Position numbers and translations under genes: made by a program
Notes under the pieces: model-generated
What the model was told of the DNA's origin: nothing
Seen by the model: only the letters and a program-made list of their open reading frames with translations
Database searches by the model: none
From: Paenibacillus sp. FSL R5-0345
GTDB lineage: Bacteria; Bacillota; Bacilli; Paenibacillales; Paenibacillaceae
Direction of reading: 5' to 3'
NCBI RefSeq assembly: GCF_000758585.1
Contig: NZ_CP009281.1
Span: 1,054,001-1,118,000 of the forward strand
Length of the DNA stretch: 64,000 bases
Shown here: in pieces, positions 1-9,040 of the stretch
How the letters are laid out: each line of letters starts with the position of its first letter
How positions within the stretch are numbered: position 1 is the stretch's first letter

Positions 1-1
1 C

Positions 2-457
2 CCAGCTGTTCATTATGGCTTCGAAACAGGAAATGAAGGCTGGTCCTTGAATTCTGGTTCAGCTACAGTATCTTCTGATGTGTATGCGGAAGGGAAGCAA
101 TCTTTGAAACTTGATTTCACATGGAACGGAGAGGATAAAGATCCTTTTATAGCAGTCTCAAAAGCAGCTGCTCTTGATCTGAGCTCATTCTCTAAGCTTG
201 CTGCTAAAATTAGAATCGTCTCCGATCATCCTGACGTACAAGCTAAGCTGTATCTTCAATTAGGAGGCTATGCAGTATGGGTAGATTCGGGTGCTAAGAT
301 AGCTTCTCAAGATGGATTCACGGAGTTCACAATTGATCTCAGCAATCTATCTCTTGAGAATTTGAAAAAAGTAGACGCTATTGGCATTCAGTTTGTTACA
401 CCTTCTACAGCTGGTACGGCTACAGCTTATATTGACGAGATTATAGCTTCTAAATAA
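2..457 (+). CDS. C-terminal carbohydrate-binding-like domain of a secreted protein (5' truncated)
   Basis: The reading frame is open to the left window edge, so only about the last 151 residues are present. They start near HYGFETGNEGW and form a beta-rich, jelly-roll-like module (FE..nEGW at the start, DLS..SK..A.IRI and ATAYIDEI at the end). This pattern is typical of the C-terminal carbohydrate-binding modules of extracellular glycoside hydrolases such as mannanases. A TTG at 47 could be mistaken for the start, but the coding pattern continues upstream of it. A strong hairpin terminator follows. The catalytic part lies outside the window, so the enzyme class cannot be named; the binding-module reading is moderately secure. 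Confidence 0.6.
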   Translation, partial: PAVHYGFETGNEGWSLNSGSATVSSDVYAEGKQSLKLDFTWNGEDKDPFIAVSKAAALDLSSFSKLAAKIRIVSDHPDVQAKLYLQLGGYAVWVDSGAKIASQDGFTEFTIDLSNLSLENLKKVDAIGIQFVTPSTAGTATAYIDEIIASK

Positions 458-486
458 GAGCACTGCGATTTATGTGTGAAATAAGG

Positions 487-535
487 GTCCCTGCTATCCA
501 TTAGGATTGTCCTAATGGATAGCAGGGACTGTTTC
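487..535 (+). terminator. Terminator of the truncated secreted-protein gene
   Basis: A perfect 20-bp inverted repeat (arms 487-506 and 510-529) with a 3-nt loop. The T-tract after it is short and interrupted. It lies between a plus-strand gene and a minus-strand gene and could serve both. Confidence 0.75.
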
Positions 536-628
536 GTATGGTTAGTTTATAGCTAAGCTCTCTTTAAGTGTGATCCCAGGATTTTTTTTCATTATAGAAC
601 AAGTGTTCTTAAAAATCAAATGTTAAAT

Positions 629-1585
629 TTAATATTGGCGGGCATAATCAACGAGATTCAGGGATGGAGTGCCAGTAGATAAATAGGAATTCATATTTTC
701 GGTAAAAATATTTACGATCCGATTAGCGTATTGATCGGTTACGCCAGCGGAATGAGGAGTGATGACTACCTGGTCCATAGTCCAAAGCGGATGATCCTGC
801 GGAAGCGGTTCGGTTTCGAATACATCTAATCCGGCACCTCTAAGCTGCCCGCGGTTCAGTGCATCAATTAGAGCCTCAGTATCCGTAGTTGCACCACGTC
901 CAACGTTAATGTAGTAGGAGCCTTGTTTGAAGGCAGAGAAGATTGCAGTATCGAATAAATGCTTAGTTTCATCGGTAATTGGGAGTATATTGATAATAAA
1001 GTCACCTTGGCTCACAGCTTCTGGCAGGTGGTCCGTGGTATACACTTGATCAAAATCAGCGAGTGGCTTGCCTGAGCGACTTACTCCGATCGTCTTCATC
1101 CGGAAAGCTTTAGCAATTCTGGCTGTTTCGCTGCCGATGGCTCCAGTCCCGACAATAACGGCTGTCTTACCGAATAACTCACTTTCACTGCCGTCAGAAT
1201 TCCAGTAGCGGTTCATCTGATTACGAACAGCTGTATGCAAATTACGCGTGAAGAGAAGCATGAAGCCGAAGATTACCGCAGAAATAGGTTCGGCGTGCAC
1301 TCCGCTCCCGCTAGTTAACAGGATTCCACGTTCCTTAAAACGCTCCAGCGGAAGCTTCTCAATTCCTGCAGACCAGGATTGAACCCAGCGAAGGGGAGAA
1401 TCTGGACGAAGAAGCGTATCGGCGATGCCTTTGCCCCAACCGATTACGATTTCAGCATCAGCGAGCAGCTGCAAATCCGGATTTTTCCCGTCTCCTTGAG
1501 TGAATGTATAACCGGGTGCTGCTGCTTTGACCCTTTCTTGTTGCTCGGCGGTAAGTGGTTGTAAACATACTATGGACTTAGTCAT
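629..1585 (-). CDS. D-isomer-specific 2-hydroxyacid dehydrogenase family protein
   Basis: A 318-residue NAD(P)-dependent oxidoreductase of the D-2-hydroxyacid dehydrogenase family, which interconverts 2-keto and D-2-hydroxy acids. The dinucleotide-binding glycine motif VGTGAIGS is in the middle. The family catalytic residues can be seen as Arg in NVGRGATTD, Glu in FETEPLP and His in TPHSAG. The start is placed at the ATG at 1585 because AGGAGG lies 8 nt upstream; the longer open frame to 1648 has no ribosome site of its own. It is divergent from thpR. The exact substrate cannot be told from sequence; phosphoglycerate dehydrogenase is less likely because there is no ACT domain. Confidence 0.85.
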   Translation of the reverse strand: MTKSIVCLQPLTAEQQERVKAAAPGYTFTQGDGKNPDLQLLADAEIVIGWGKGIADTLLRPDSPLRWVQSWSAGIEKLPLERFKERGILLTSGSGVHAEPISAVIFGFMLLFTRNLHTAVRNQMNRYWNSDGSESELFGKTAVIVGTGAIGSETARIAKAFRMKTIGVSRSGKPLADFDQVYTTDHLPEAVSQGDFIINILPITDETKHLFDTAIFSAFKQGSYYINVGRGATTDTEALIDALNRGQLRGAGLDVFETEPLPQDHPLWTMDQVVITPHSAGVTDQYANRIVNIFTENMNSYLSTGTPSLNLVDYARQY

Positions 1586-1673
1586 GATGTATTCCTCCTG
1601 CTCTACGGTTTGATGAAAATGGATAATGTTATAGGATAAGGATACCAAATCTATAGGAGAAGGTGAAATTGAT

Positions 1674-2276
1674 ATGAACGCTAACGTGTCGGATAAAGAT
1701 TCAGAACGGTTGTTTATTGCTGTGAAATTACCCTCAGCACTTCAACAAGTTGTGGCGGAAGAGTGCTCTAAACTATCTCAAGAGTATCATTTTGCAAAAT
1801 GGACTCATCCAGCGGATTATCATATTACCCTGCAATTTTTGGGAGACACTCCAAAGACGAAGATCCCGGATTTAATCATGGCGTTGAAGCAGATGGCAGG
1901 GCAATGCCGCCCCTTTAAACTATCCTTGGACAAATGGAATACATTTGGTCTTCCAAAGGCTCCAAGAGTGTTATGGGTAGGGGTTTCTGGTGAATTAGAG
2001 GAGCTGAATTTACTAGCTGAGAGAGTACACACTGCGACACTTCCATTAGGATTTTCAGCCGAATCTAGGGAGTACAAACCGCATCTCACAGTGGCACGAA
2101 AGTACCTTGGAAAAATTTCATTTGATGATAAATTGCTGGAAAACTTACTGAAATTGGATGATGAAAAAAGATCAGAAATCTTTCATAGAGACTGGACGAT
2201 TGATAGTTTTGTGTTGTATGCTACCAGAATGTATGCCATTCCTATGTATGAAATGATTGAAAATATTACATTTTAA
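1674..2276 (+). CDS. thpR: RNA 2',3'-cyclic phosphodiesterase ThpR (LigT family)
   Basis: A 200-residue member of the 2H phosphoesterase superfamily, which hydrolyses 2',3'-cyclic phosphate ends of RNA. Both signature HxT motifs are present: HIT at residues 50-52 (HITLQFLGD) and HLT in KPHLTVARK in the second half. Length fits the family. A GGAGAAGG ribosome site precedes the ATG. The role in the cell is not well defined for bacterial members, and nothing in the neighbourhood adds a clue. Confidence 0.9.
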   Translation: MNANVSDKDSERLFIAVKLPSALQQVVAEECSKLSQEYHFAKWTHPADYHITLQFLGDTPKTKIPDLIMALKQMAGQCRPFKLSLDKWNTFGLPKAPRVLWVGVSGELEELNLLAERVHTATLPLGFSAESREYKPHLTVARKYLGKISFDDKLLENLLKLDDEKRSEIFHRDWTIDSFVLYATRMYAIPMYEMIENITF

Positions 2277-2353
2277 AATCGGTATTTTAGTTTTCAAAGC
2301 TTCCGTTTTCGGTTACATACAATAGGAATGTGCCGTGAAATAGGAGGAATATC

Positions 2354-3259
2354 ATGTTAATCTTTAAACAAAACCGCTATATCGCGTTGCTTGTTGGCGT
2401 TATACTAGTGTGTTTCTCTGCCATAAGCTTAATGCTACCTAACCAGGTTGCCGAGGGGAAAATAGATAGTGTGCAGATGGATAAGTTGCAATCCACCAGC
2501 CGAGCATCGGTAATTAGTTATTTGCAAGAAGAATCAACAGCTAGTAAGACGAGGGGCACTAATAAAGTTTCACAAACGAATAAGCTTTATAACACAGTTA
2601 ACCTGTTCAGTTCCGCTTGGAAACCAGAGCAGGGTGTAGAATGGCTTAGTAAGAATAAAATAAAGCTACAAAATACATCGCAAGCTTCCATAGTTCGGGT
2701 AAAGGCTGATGTAGTACAATCTAGTCCAACTGCGCAGAAAGCGACGCAATTGGCGGAAACAGCAACAAAGAGTGCTCAGACTGTAGTTAAGACAGCCTCA
2801 GCATCTCAGAAAAACCCCCTCACAACATTGTACTTCTCTCGGACCGAGCTATTAAGCCAGGAGCAGCAAAGTAAAGCAACCCGGCGCTACGCAGTATCCG
2901 AAGAAGAACTGCTTCTGCTACAAAAAATTGTAATGGCAGAGGCGGAAGGTGAACCGTACCAGGGCAAGGTGGCAGTTGCCAACGTTGTTCTGAATAGGCT
3001 ACGGTCAGCCAATTTCCCCGACACGATATATAAGGTCATTTATCAAAAGCACCAGTTCAGTCCTGTAGCTAACGGGCGTCTTAAACGTGTGAAGCCTAAT
3101 GATGATAGTATTAAAGCGGTGAATGCTGCGCTTTCTGGCGTGAAAGAAGTTCCCGATGATACTTATTTTTTCCTATCACTTAAGCTTGCGGAGGATCTTA
3201 CCGTGCATCATTCACAGGAGTATGTTAAGACCATTGGCAATCATACTTTTTATAAATAA
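2354..3259 (+). CDS. Membrane-anchored cell wall hydrolase, SleB-like
   Basis: A 301-residue protein with an N-terminal membrane or signal segment (about residues 11-29, ALLVGVILVCFSAISLML), a low-complexity Ser/Thr/Ala-rich linker, and a C-terminal Hydrolase_2 domain from about residue 185. The domain shows the typical core MAEAEGEPYQGKVAVANVVLNR, with the conserved Glu and the N-V-V-x-N-R helix. SleB-type enzymes are peptidoglycan lytic transglycosylases acting on spore cortex or vegetative wall. There is no N-terminal peptidoglycan-binding domain of the SleB type, so a vegetative wall role is equally possible. AGGAGG precedes the ATG. Confidence 0.85.
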   Translation: MLIFKQNRYIALLVGVILVCFSAISLMLPNQVAEGKIDSVQMDKLQSTSRASVISYLQEESTASKTRGTNKVSQTNKLYNTVNLFSSAWKPEQGVEWLSKNKIKLQNTSQASIVRVKADVVQSSPTAQKATQLAETATKSAQTVVKTASASQKNPLTTLYFSRTELLSQEQQSKATRRYAVSEEELLLLQKIVMAEAEGEPYQGKVAVANVVLNRLRSANFPDTIYKVIYQKHQFSPVANGRLKRVKPNDDSIKAVNAALSGVKEVPDDTYFFLSLKLAEDLTVHHSQEYVKTIGNHTFYK

Positions 3260-3333
3260 ATGACCGATTCTGTGAACCTCAGCTATTTATAGGGTAAACT
3301 AGACTATATAACCCTGGAGGTGGAACAATTGTC

Positions 3334-4017
3334 ATGAAGATCACTTATTACGGACACTCAGCACTGCTGGTAGAGACAGAGCAAGCGAAAGTTATTATTG
3401 ACCCTTTTTTGTCAGGAAATCCGAACTCCGGTATTTCACCTGATGACATTACTGTAGATGCTGTTCTGCTGACACACGGTCACTCTGATCATTTTGGAGA
3501 TGCTGTGCAAATTGCCAAACAGAATGATTGTCCGATCTTTGCTGTTTTTGAGCTTGCAGAATACTGTCGAATGAAGGGTGCCAAGGTTAAACATATGAAT
3601 ATAGGTGGCAGTCATATTTATGGTGCCATTACCGTTAAATATACTCAGGCGTTTCATTCCTCATCGATTCAGGAAGGCGACCTTTGGATTTATGCTGGAC
3701 AGCCCGCTGGGATTTTATTGACGATAGAGGGGAAGACGGTATTCCATGCAGGTGATACCGCACTGTTCAGCGATCTGCGTCTGATTGGTGAGAGAACTGC
3801 GATTGACTTGGCAGCTCTGCCAATAGGCGATATGCTGACCATGGGACCGGATGATGCGCTCCTTGCTGCGCGCTGGCTGCGAGCAGATAAGGTCATACCG
3901 CTTCATTACAATACATTTCCGGATATTGCTCAGGATGCTGTGGGTTTTTGTGATCGGCTGCGCCAAGAAGGGGTAGAAGGATTCCCGCTTAAAGCTGGCG
4001 AAAGTATAGAAATATAG
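3334..4017 (+). CDS. Metal-dependent hydrolase, metallo-beta-lactamase superfamily (UPF0173/YtkL type)
   Basis: A 227-residue single-domain protein with the zinc-binding motif THGHSDHFGD at residues 47-56, the downstream metal ligands in FHAGDTALF, and a C-terminal PLHYNTFP histidine. Length and motif layout match the UPF0173 family (B. subtilis YtkL). The substrate is unknown. GGAGGTGG lies about 10 nt before the ATG. A terminator hairpin follows. Confidence 0.88.
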   Translation: MKITYYGHSALLVETEQAKVIIDPFLSGNPNSGISPDDITVDAVLLTHGHSDHFGDAVQIAKQNDCPIFAVFELAEYCRMKGAKVKHMNIGGSHIYGAITVKYTQAFHSSSIQEGDLWIYAGQPAGILLTIEGKTVFHAGDTALFSDLRLIGERTAIDLAALPIGDMLTMGPDDALLAARWLRADKVIPLHYNTFPDIAQDAVGFCDRLRQEGVEGFPLKAGESIEI

Positions 4018-4047
4018 TAAATCCCGATTACATGTTAACACAAAAAA

Positions 4048-4085
4048 AGCAGGTATCTAGGGAGTTCCCCGGTTACCTGCTTTTC
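4048..4085. terminator. Terminator between convergent genes
   Basis: Stem AGCAGGTA / TACCTGCT around a GGGAGTTCCC inner hairpin, followed by TTTTCTTT on the plus strand and preceded by an A-run that serves as a T-tract for the minus-strand gene. It probably works in both directions. Confidence 0.8.
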
Positions 4086-4086
4086 T

Positions 4087-5274
4087 TTATGGTGTAATAC
4101 ACACAGCTTCTTCGCCTCGGGCTTGAGCTCTTGCCCCTCTGATGTCAGCTGTTTTGTCTACCGGATTGCCTAACATCTGCAGAACAGTAGTCGCGCAGGT
4201 TTGCGGTTGATGCTTATCTGGAGCAAGACGGCGTTTACGCTGCTCTTCGAGAACAGAATACTCATGGAGCATCATAGAGAACCATTTGTCCACTACTTCA
4301 GAGTCGAGCACCTCTGCTAGCCCTAGCTCTACGAAATATTGGCAGTTTTTCTCTTCCTGACCTGGAATAGCTTTATAGAAGAGCATTGGAATTCCCTTCG
4401 CCTGACCTTCCGTACAGGTCATGCCTCCAGGCTTTGTGATCAGTAGGTCGGAAGCATCCATCAGTTTATTGATTTCACTGGTGTATCCAAGAATCCTGAC
4501 GTTAGGATGATTGAGTCTTGGATTGGACTTCATTTTGGCTATAAGCTTCTCGTTGCTACCCATACAAAAGATAAGCTGGATGTTATCCATTCTAGCTGTG
4601 AGTGAATTCATAATCTCTTTGCCGAACATCAGTCCCCAGCCTCCACCCATTATGAGTACAGTAGGGATATCTGCTAGACATAGTTCCTTACGGAGCTGCG
4701 TCTTGTTGGAACGTTCCCAGAACTTTGGATGCACTGGAATGCCGGTGACTGTTACAAGCTCTGGAGCGATCCCACGGCCTGTGAGAATAGATTTGACACG
4801 CGGGGTAGAGACGAGATATCGGTTGACCTCAGAATTTACCCAGCTACCGTGTGCATCATAATCTGTAATTAACGTATACAGCGGTACCTCCAATCCGCGA
4901 CGCTTTAGTCTGGAAATGACAGCGGCTGGAATGGGGTGGGTGCAAATAATCAAATCAGGCTTTAGCTGCTCGATTACTTGTGAGGCATGTGTATAAAAAA
5001 TCCGGTGAAGTGCCATCTTAGTCAACGGGTTCAATGATTTATGATATTGTGTCTTATACATCATGCCGACCAGCTTGGGCTGGCTGCTAACTGTTTTTCG
5101 GTAAGCGGAAAGAATCCATGGGGCGACCATCGGGTTAAGAAATTTACCTAGCTCGATGACTCGGCACTGGACATCCGGATTCAGTAGCTTTATCCCTTCG
5201 GCCAGAGCATAGGCTGCTCCTGTGTGGCCCGTACCGAAGCCTTCCGAAAACAGCAGTACTCTTTTCTTTCGCAT
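4087..5274 (-). CDS. UgtP/MGDG-synthase-type glycosyltransferase
   Basis: A 395-residue GT-B glycosyltransferase of the family that includes B. subtilis UgtP and plant monogalactosyldiacylglycerol synthases. The N-terminal acceptor domain starts LLFSEGFGTGHTGAA. The C-terminal sugar-nucleotide domain has the conserved LITKPGGMTCTEGQAKGIPML segment region. Such enzymes add sugars to diacylglycerol at the inner membrane face to make glycolipid anchors. The start is set at the ATG at 5274 because AGGTGA lies just upstream; an in-frame TTG at 5301 lacks a site. The precise sugar and acceptor are not shown by the sequence. Confidence 0.83.
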   Translation of the reverse strand: MRKKRVLLFSEGFGTGHTGAAYALAEGIKLLNPDVQCRVIELGKFLNPMVAPWILSAYRKTVSSQPKLVGMMYKTQYHKSLNPLTKMALHRIFYTHASQVIEQLKPDLIICTHPIPAAVISRLKRRGLEVPLYTLITDYDAHGSWVNSEVNRYLVSTPRVKSILTGRGIAPELVTVTGIPVHPKFWERSNKTQLRKELCLADIPTVLIMGGGWGLMFGKEIMNSLTARMDNIQLIFCMGSNEKLIAKMKSNPRLNHPNVRILGYTSEINKLMDASDLLITKPGGMTCTEGQAKGIPMLFYKAIPGQEEKNCQYFVELGLAEVLDSEVVDKWFSMMLHEYSVLEEQRKRRLAPDKHQPQTCATTVLQMLGNPVDKTADIRGARAQARGEEAVCITP

Positions 5275-5428
5275 AAGTTCACCTGCTACTTTCCTTTTCA
5301 ATAGAAATGCGGAATTTCTTCTAACTTAGATTAGGGAAAACTGTTCTCTACTCACATTATACAAATAAGACGTAAATAGAAAGTTAAAACCCTGCAATAA
5401 ATAAAAAAATAAAAGATTTTCTAAAGTA

Positions 5429-5494
5429 TTGCAAACTGCTGAGCTACATGTTAAAGTAATGAATGACCAATTGACCGGATTAGTAAAGTGGTCA
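5429..5494 (+). promoter_or_regulatory. Promoter and candidate operator of the TetR gene
   Basis: A sigma-A-like promoter TTGCAA (5429-5434), 17-bp spacer, TAAAGT (5452-5457). Directly downstream lie TGACCA (5464-5469), TTGACC (5471-5476) and TGGTCA (5489-5494). The outer pair forms an inverted repeat. TGACCA recurs ahead of the YhgE gene (6229-6234), so this is a candidate TetR operator. Inferred from pattern only. Confidence 0.35.
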
Positions 5495-5541
5495 GAAAGT
5501 CGGCGGTAATGATATTTTCTGGAGAAAGGAAGTGGGCACGG

Positions 5542-6117
5542 GTGGCAGTGGTGGATCGAAGACAGCAGGTACTTCAGGCCGCAGCAAAATCCTTTTCATT
5601 ATTCGGCTATAAGGCGACTACCATGGATCAGGTTGCAAAGATCGCAAATGTTGGAAAAGGAACCATTTACACCTTTTTTACAAACAAGGAGCAATTGTTT
5701 GATGAGATCCTGCGCGATATGATGGTAGAAATGAAGATGATTGCTGATCGCGAGATCAGGCGAGACAGACCTTTCTTTGATAACCTGCATCGTGTGCTGG
5801 ATGCCCTGCTGGAATTTCGAAGTGAGCAGGAGTTATTCATCAAACTTTCCCAGGAGAGTCGCGAATTCGGAACGCCGCAGGCAGGAGAAGGGCTCGAGAA
5901 GATCGAGAACTTAGTTTTAGAATATTTAGAACGGGAGGTGCAACAAGCGCTCCAAAAGGGAGAAATCAAACCTTGCGATCCTAAAATCGTATCTGTAGTC
6001 ATGTTCAGGTTATATATTGTATTGACTGCTGAACTGAATAAAACACATACTCCCTTGGACAAGGAACAGATTAAGATGTATTTTCATTTGTTTCTCGCCG
6101 AAGGATTGGCACAGTAA
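5542..6117 (+). CDS. TetR/AcrR family transcriptional regulator
   Basis: About 191 residues. The N-terminal helix-turn-helix reads VLQAAAKSFSLFGYKATTMDQVAKIANVGKGTIYTFFTNKEQLF, a clear TetR DNA-binding domain; the rest is an all-helical ligand-binding or dimer domain. The start is uncertain: the frame is open from 5488, with an ATG at 5509 and a GTG at 5542. GTG 5542 is chosen because GGAGAAAGGA precedes it and the protein would begin, as usual, a few residues before the first helix. It sits next to a YhgE/Pip gene, as yhgD does in B. subtilis, and probably represses it. Confidence 0.85.
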   Translation: MAVVDRRQQVLQAAAKSFSLFGYKATTMDQVAKIANVGKGTIYTFFTNKEQLFDEILRDMMVEMKMIADREIRRDRPFFDNLHRVLDALLEFRSEQELFIKLSQESREFGTPQAGEGLEKIENLVLEYLEREVQQALQKGEIKPCDPKIVSVVMFRLYIVLTAELNKTHTPLDKEQIKMYFHLFLAEGLAQ

Positions 6118-6194
6118 GCGTTGATTCAGGATAGGGATGGCGTTATCAGATTCGCTTTCCCTTAACAATTTTCAAGCTGTTTTAGGCATTGAAG

Positions 6195-6219
6195 AAGAGC
6201 CGAAAGGCGTTTTTTTTAT
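6195..6219 (+). terminator. Weak terminator after the TetR gene
   Basis: A short GCC-GAAA-GGC hairpin followed by eight T residues. The stem is short, so read-through into the YhgE gene is plausible. Confidence 0.45.
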
Positions 6220-6322
6220 CCCCTAAATTGACCAAATGGGGAAAACAGTCACTTAGTGTTACGCAATATTTCGTAAACAAAGCATTTTAAAGAGAGCATA
6301 AGCTCATAAGGAGAGAACCAGA

Positions 6323-8677
6323 ATGAAATCATTATCCGTATTTACCAAGGATCTTGGCGCAGCCCTGAGAAATCCAAAGGTGCTGATTCCGATGATTGCC
6401 ATCCTATTTATTCCGGTGATGTATAGCGGATTCTTCCTAAAGGCATTCTGGGATCCGTATGGCAAGATGAATGAATTACCGGTTGCTGTGGTCAACCAAG
6501 ACGTCGGTGCTAATTATGAAGGAAAACAACTTCAGGCCGGAGATGATCTGGTTGAAGAGCTTAAGGTAACCGATGGCTTTCAATGGAACTTTGTTTCACT
6601 AGAAGAAGCGCAAGCAGGAATGAAGGACAATACCTATTATATGGCGATTATTGTTCCAGAAGACTTCTCTGCTAAAGCAACTACGCTTTTGGATGATGAA
6701 CCACAGCCGGCAAAAATTATTTATGAGCCGAATGAAGGCTACAACTTCTTGGCCGGTCAAATCGGTGGAACGGCTGTAGCAGAAATTAAATCTAAAGTAT
6801 CCGCTAAGGTAACAGAGGCTTATGTAGATTCTGTGTTCAATCAGATCACTGATGTATCTAAAGGACTCGGTGAAGCGGGAGATGGAGCTAACAAGATCGC
6901 CGACGGTGCAGGCAAGCTGGATGACGGCGCATTGAAGCTGAAAGAAAATCTTCTTGTACTGACTGAAGGAACCGGCAAGCTTCAAAATGGTTTAGAACCA
7001 CTTACTAAAGGTGTATCTGACTTGAATGCAGGTGCTACGGCTCTGCAAACTGGATCTAGTACATTGGCAGGCGGTTTGCAACAATTATCAGACGCTCATA
7101 CACAGCTTCAAGATGGTGTTGCACAAAGTGCTGCCGGTAGTAAACAGCTTAGTGATGGCTTGCAGCAAGCTGTAACAGGTGCTACACAGCTTCAAGCAGG
7201 AACGAAGTCTGCTGTAGATGGTACTACTAAACTACAAGCAGGAACACAATCTTTAGTTGACGGCAGCGCGAAGCTGAAAGAAGGTCTAACCTCTTCCGTT
7301 GATGGCAGCGCGAAGCTAGAAGCAGGATTACAGGCTTCCGCAGAAGGCAGCACTAAGGTTACTGAGGGCGCTAAAGCGGTCGCTCAAGGTTTGCAGCAAT
7401 TGGCACAGGCTAGTCCTGAGTTGGCACAAAATCCAGCCGTACAGAAGCTCCTAGCAGCCAGTGCAGCTGTTGCACAAGGTAGTGAACAACTGCAACAAAG
7501 TCAACAACAGTTGGTACAAGGAGCAAGCGCACTTCACAGTGGGCAAGAGCAGCTTGTACAAGGTGCCACTCAGCTGCATGCTGGTTCGCAGCAGGTTGAT
7601 GCTGGTGTAACTCAATTGCATGACGGAGCAAAGCAATTAAATGCTGGTAGCACTCAGCTCTTGGCAGGACAACAAAAATTAGCACAAGGTGCATCTGCAC
7701 TTGTAACGGGTGGCGATAAGCTGCAAGCAGGTATGCAACAATTCGGCGCGAAGCTTAGTGAAGCTGCAGCTGGGGGTAGCAAACTTGCTGAGGGTGGTAA
7801 AGCTCTCGGAGATGGTACAACGAAATTACTCAGTGGTGTTGGTGAACTAGGCAGCGGTATTGGTGCTGTAGCTGACGGTTCCAAACAATTGGCTGACGGT
7901 GCAGGCGAGTTGAAGAATGGGATGGATGATCTGAAATCTGGATCAACAGAACTAGCAACTAAGCTTGGTGAAGCTGCTGAACAAACAGGCAGCGTGAATA
8001 AGTCAGATAAAATGATGGAAATGTTCGCACAACCAGTTGTAGTTGAGGATCAAGTTGTAAATCATGTACCGAACTACGGCACAGGGTTTGCTCCTTACTT
8101 CTTATCCCTTGGGTTGTTCGTAGGTGCTCTGATTTCTACGATTGTTATTCCAATGCGTGAATCAGCAGTTATTGGCGCTAGCCGCCTGAATCGTTTTATC
8201 AGCCGTACGCTTACTTTCTCAATCATGAGCTTTATCCAGTCTATGCTGGCTGCTGTGGTTGTATTGTACGGACTTGGACTAGAAGTACAAAGTGTTCCAT
8301 TGTTCTTCCTATTTACATTCTTGACTAGTTTAGTGTACACATGGGTAGTTCAATCCATTGTTACTTGGCTGGATCAACCGGGACGTTTTGTTGTTATCGT
8401 TATTCTTATTTTCCAATTAACAACTAGTGCCGGAACATTCCCGCTTGAATTGATCCCGAACTGGATGAAATTCTTTAACCCACTGCTTCCAATGACTTAC
8501 ACAGTTAGTGGTCTTAAATCAGTAATTTCTACAGGGGACTTCAGTGCAATGTGGAGTGACGTAGGTGTACTTGCAATCTTCGGTCTTGGATTCCTTGCTC
8601 TTACTTTCGCTTACTTCATGACCCGCAGTCGGGACAATGAAGCTGGAATGAAAAGTGAACAAGCTATGACTGTATAA
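6323..8677 (+). CDS. YhgE/Pip domain membrane protein
   Basis: A 784-residue membrane protein of the YhgE/Pip (phage infection protein) family, related to ABC-2-type permeases. A first transmembrane segment (about residues 20-45, ending FFLKAFWDPYGKMNELPVAVVN) leads to a very long extracellular region (about 45-580). Residues 180-560 of this are a regular repeat with glycine every ~11 residues (LxxGxxxLxxG pattern). Five or so C-terminal transmembrane segments begin near FFLSLGLFVGALIS. Family members have been linked to phage adsorption and to type VII-like secretion, but the function is not settled. AAGGAGAG precedes the ATG. The preceding TetR gene is the likely regulator. Confidence 0.9.
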   Translation: MKSLSVFTKDLGAALRNPKVLIPMIAILFIPVMYSGFFLKAFWDPYGKMNELPVAVVNQDVGANYEGKQLQAGDDLVEELKVTDGFQWNFVSLEEAQAGMKDNTYYMAIIVPEDFSAKATTLLDDEPQPAKIIYEPNEGYNFLAGQIGGTAVAEIKSKVSAKVTEAYVDSVFNQITDVSKGLGEAGDGANKIADGAGKLDDGALKLKENLLVLTEGTGKLQNGLEPLTKGVSDLNAGATALQTGSSTLAGGLQQLSDAHTQLQDGVAQSAAGSKQLSDGLQQAVTGATQLQAGTKSAVDGTTKLQAGTQSLVDGSAKLKEGLTSSVDGSAKLEAGLQASAEGSTKVTEGAKAVAQGLQQLAQASPELAQNPAVQKLLAASAAVAQGSEQLQQSQQQLVQGASALHSGQEQLVQGATQLHAGSQQVDAGVTQLHDGAKQLNAGSTQLLAGQQKLAQGASALVTGGDKLQAGMQQFGAKLSEAAAGGSKLAEGGKALGDGTTKLLSGVGELGSGIGAVADGSKQLADGAGELKNGMDDLKSGSTELATKLGEAAEQTGSVNKSDKMMEMFAQPVVVEDQVVNHVPNYGTGFAPYFLSLGLFVGALISTIVIPMRESAVIGASRLNRFISRTLTFSIMSFIQSMLAAVVVLYGLGLEVQSVPLFFLFTFLTSLVYTWVVQSIVTWLDQPGRFVVIVILIFQLTTSAGTFPLELIPNWMKFFNPLLPMTYTVSGLKSVISTGDFSAMWSDVGVLAIFGLGFLALTFAYFMTRSRDNEAGMKSEQAMTV

Positions 8678-8698
8678 TTTGAAAAAAGTATAAAAAAA

Positions 8699-8726
8699 GC
8701 GTCTCCTTCGGGAGGCGCTTTTTTTG
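8699..8726 (+). terminator. Terminator of the YhgE gene
   Basis: Stem GCGTCTCC / GGAGGCGC with a TTCG tetraloop and a run of seven T residues. Confidence 0.92.
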
Positions 8727-8797
8727 AGTTCAAATCATTAAAAACCTTTTTCTTGCAAACATTCATAGGTGATGAAAATCCTTGAAACGCTTTCATT

Positions 8798-8835
8798 GCA
8801 TAAGTTCTTATGCGTTCCTTGTGCATAATTATGCA
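8798..8835. promoter_or_regulatory. Pair of palindromic candidate operators upstream of gltB
   Basis: Two perfect palindromes with the same TGCATAA-like half-site: GCATAAGTTCTTATGC (8798-8813) and TGCATAATTATGCA (8822-8835). Their centres are 23 bp apart, about two helical turns. This spacing resembles paired operator boxes such as those of ArgR, but the regulator is not identified. Confidence 0.4.
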
Positions 8836-8916
8836 GAGTGAGGTTTTTTTAAACTTTTGTCCACTAAAGCTGTGTCGCAAAAAGAAATGTTAATCAGCAT
8901 CATAAAAAAGTTTAAA

Positions 8917-8945
8917 TTGCGCTGTTGTCACCTCGGTGATAAAAT
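8917..8945 (+). promoter_or_regulatory. Candidate sigma-A promoter of gltB
   Basis: TTGCGC (8917-8922), exact 17-bp spacer, TAAAAT (8940-8945), about 80 bp downstream of the paired palindromes and about 95 bp before the gltB start. The rest of the 360-bp gap is AT-rich leader without a recognisable gene. Confidence 0.45.
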
Positions 8946-9040
8946 AATAGCACTAATCTGGCTTGAATAATTATTAAAATTTTAATCTGAAAAATTTTCC
9001 TAAGATTACGCCATACTTTATAATAGAAAGGTTGCGTTCG

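Noticed and set aside
8782..8795. CcpA cre site before gltB (TGAAACGCTTTCA)
   Set aside because: It is one base shorter than the cre consensus, which breaks the required spacing between half-sites.
9019..9024. TATAAT as the gltB -10 box
   Set aside because: It touches the ribosome site (9025-9030) and would leave almost no leader; no -35 is present at the right distance.
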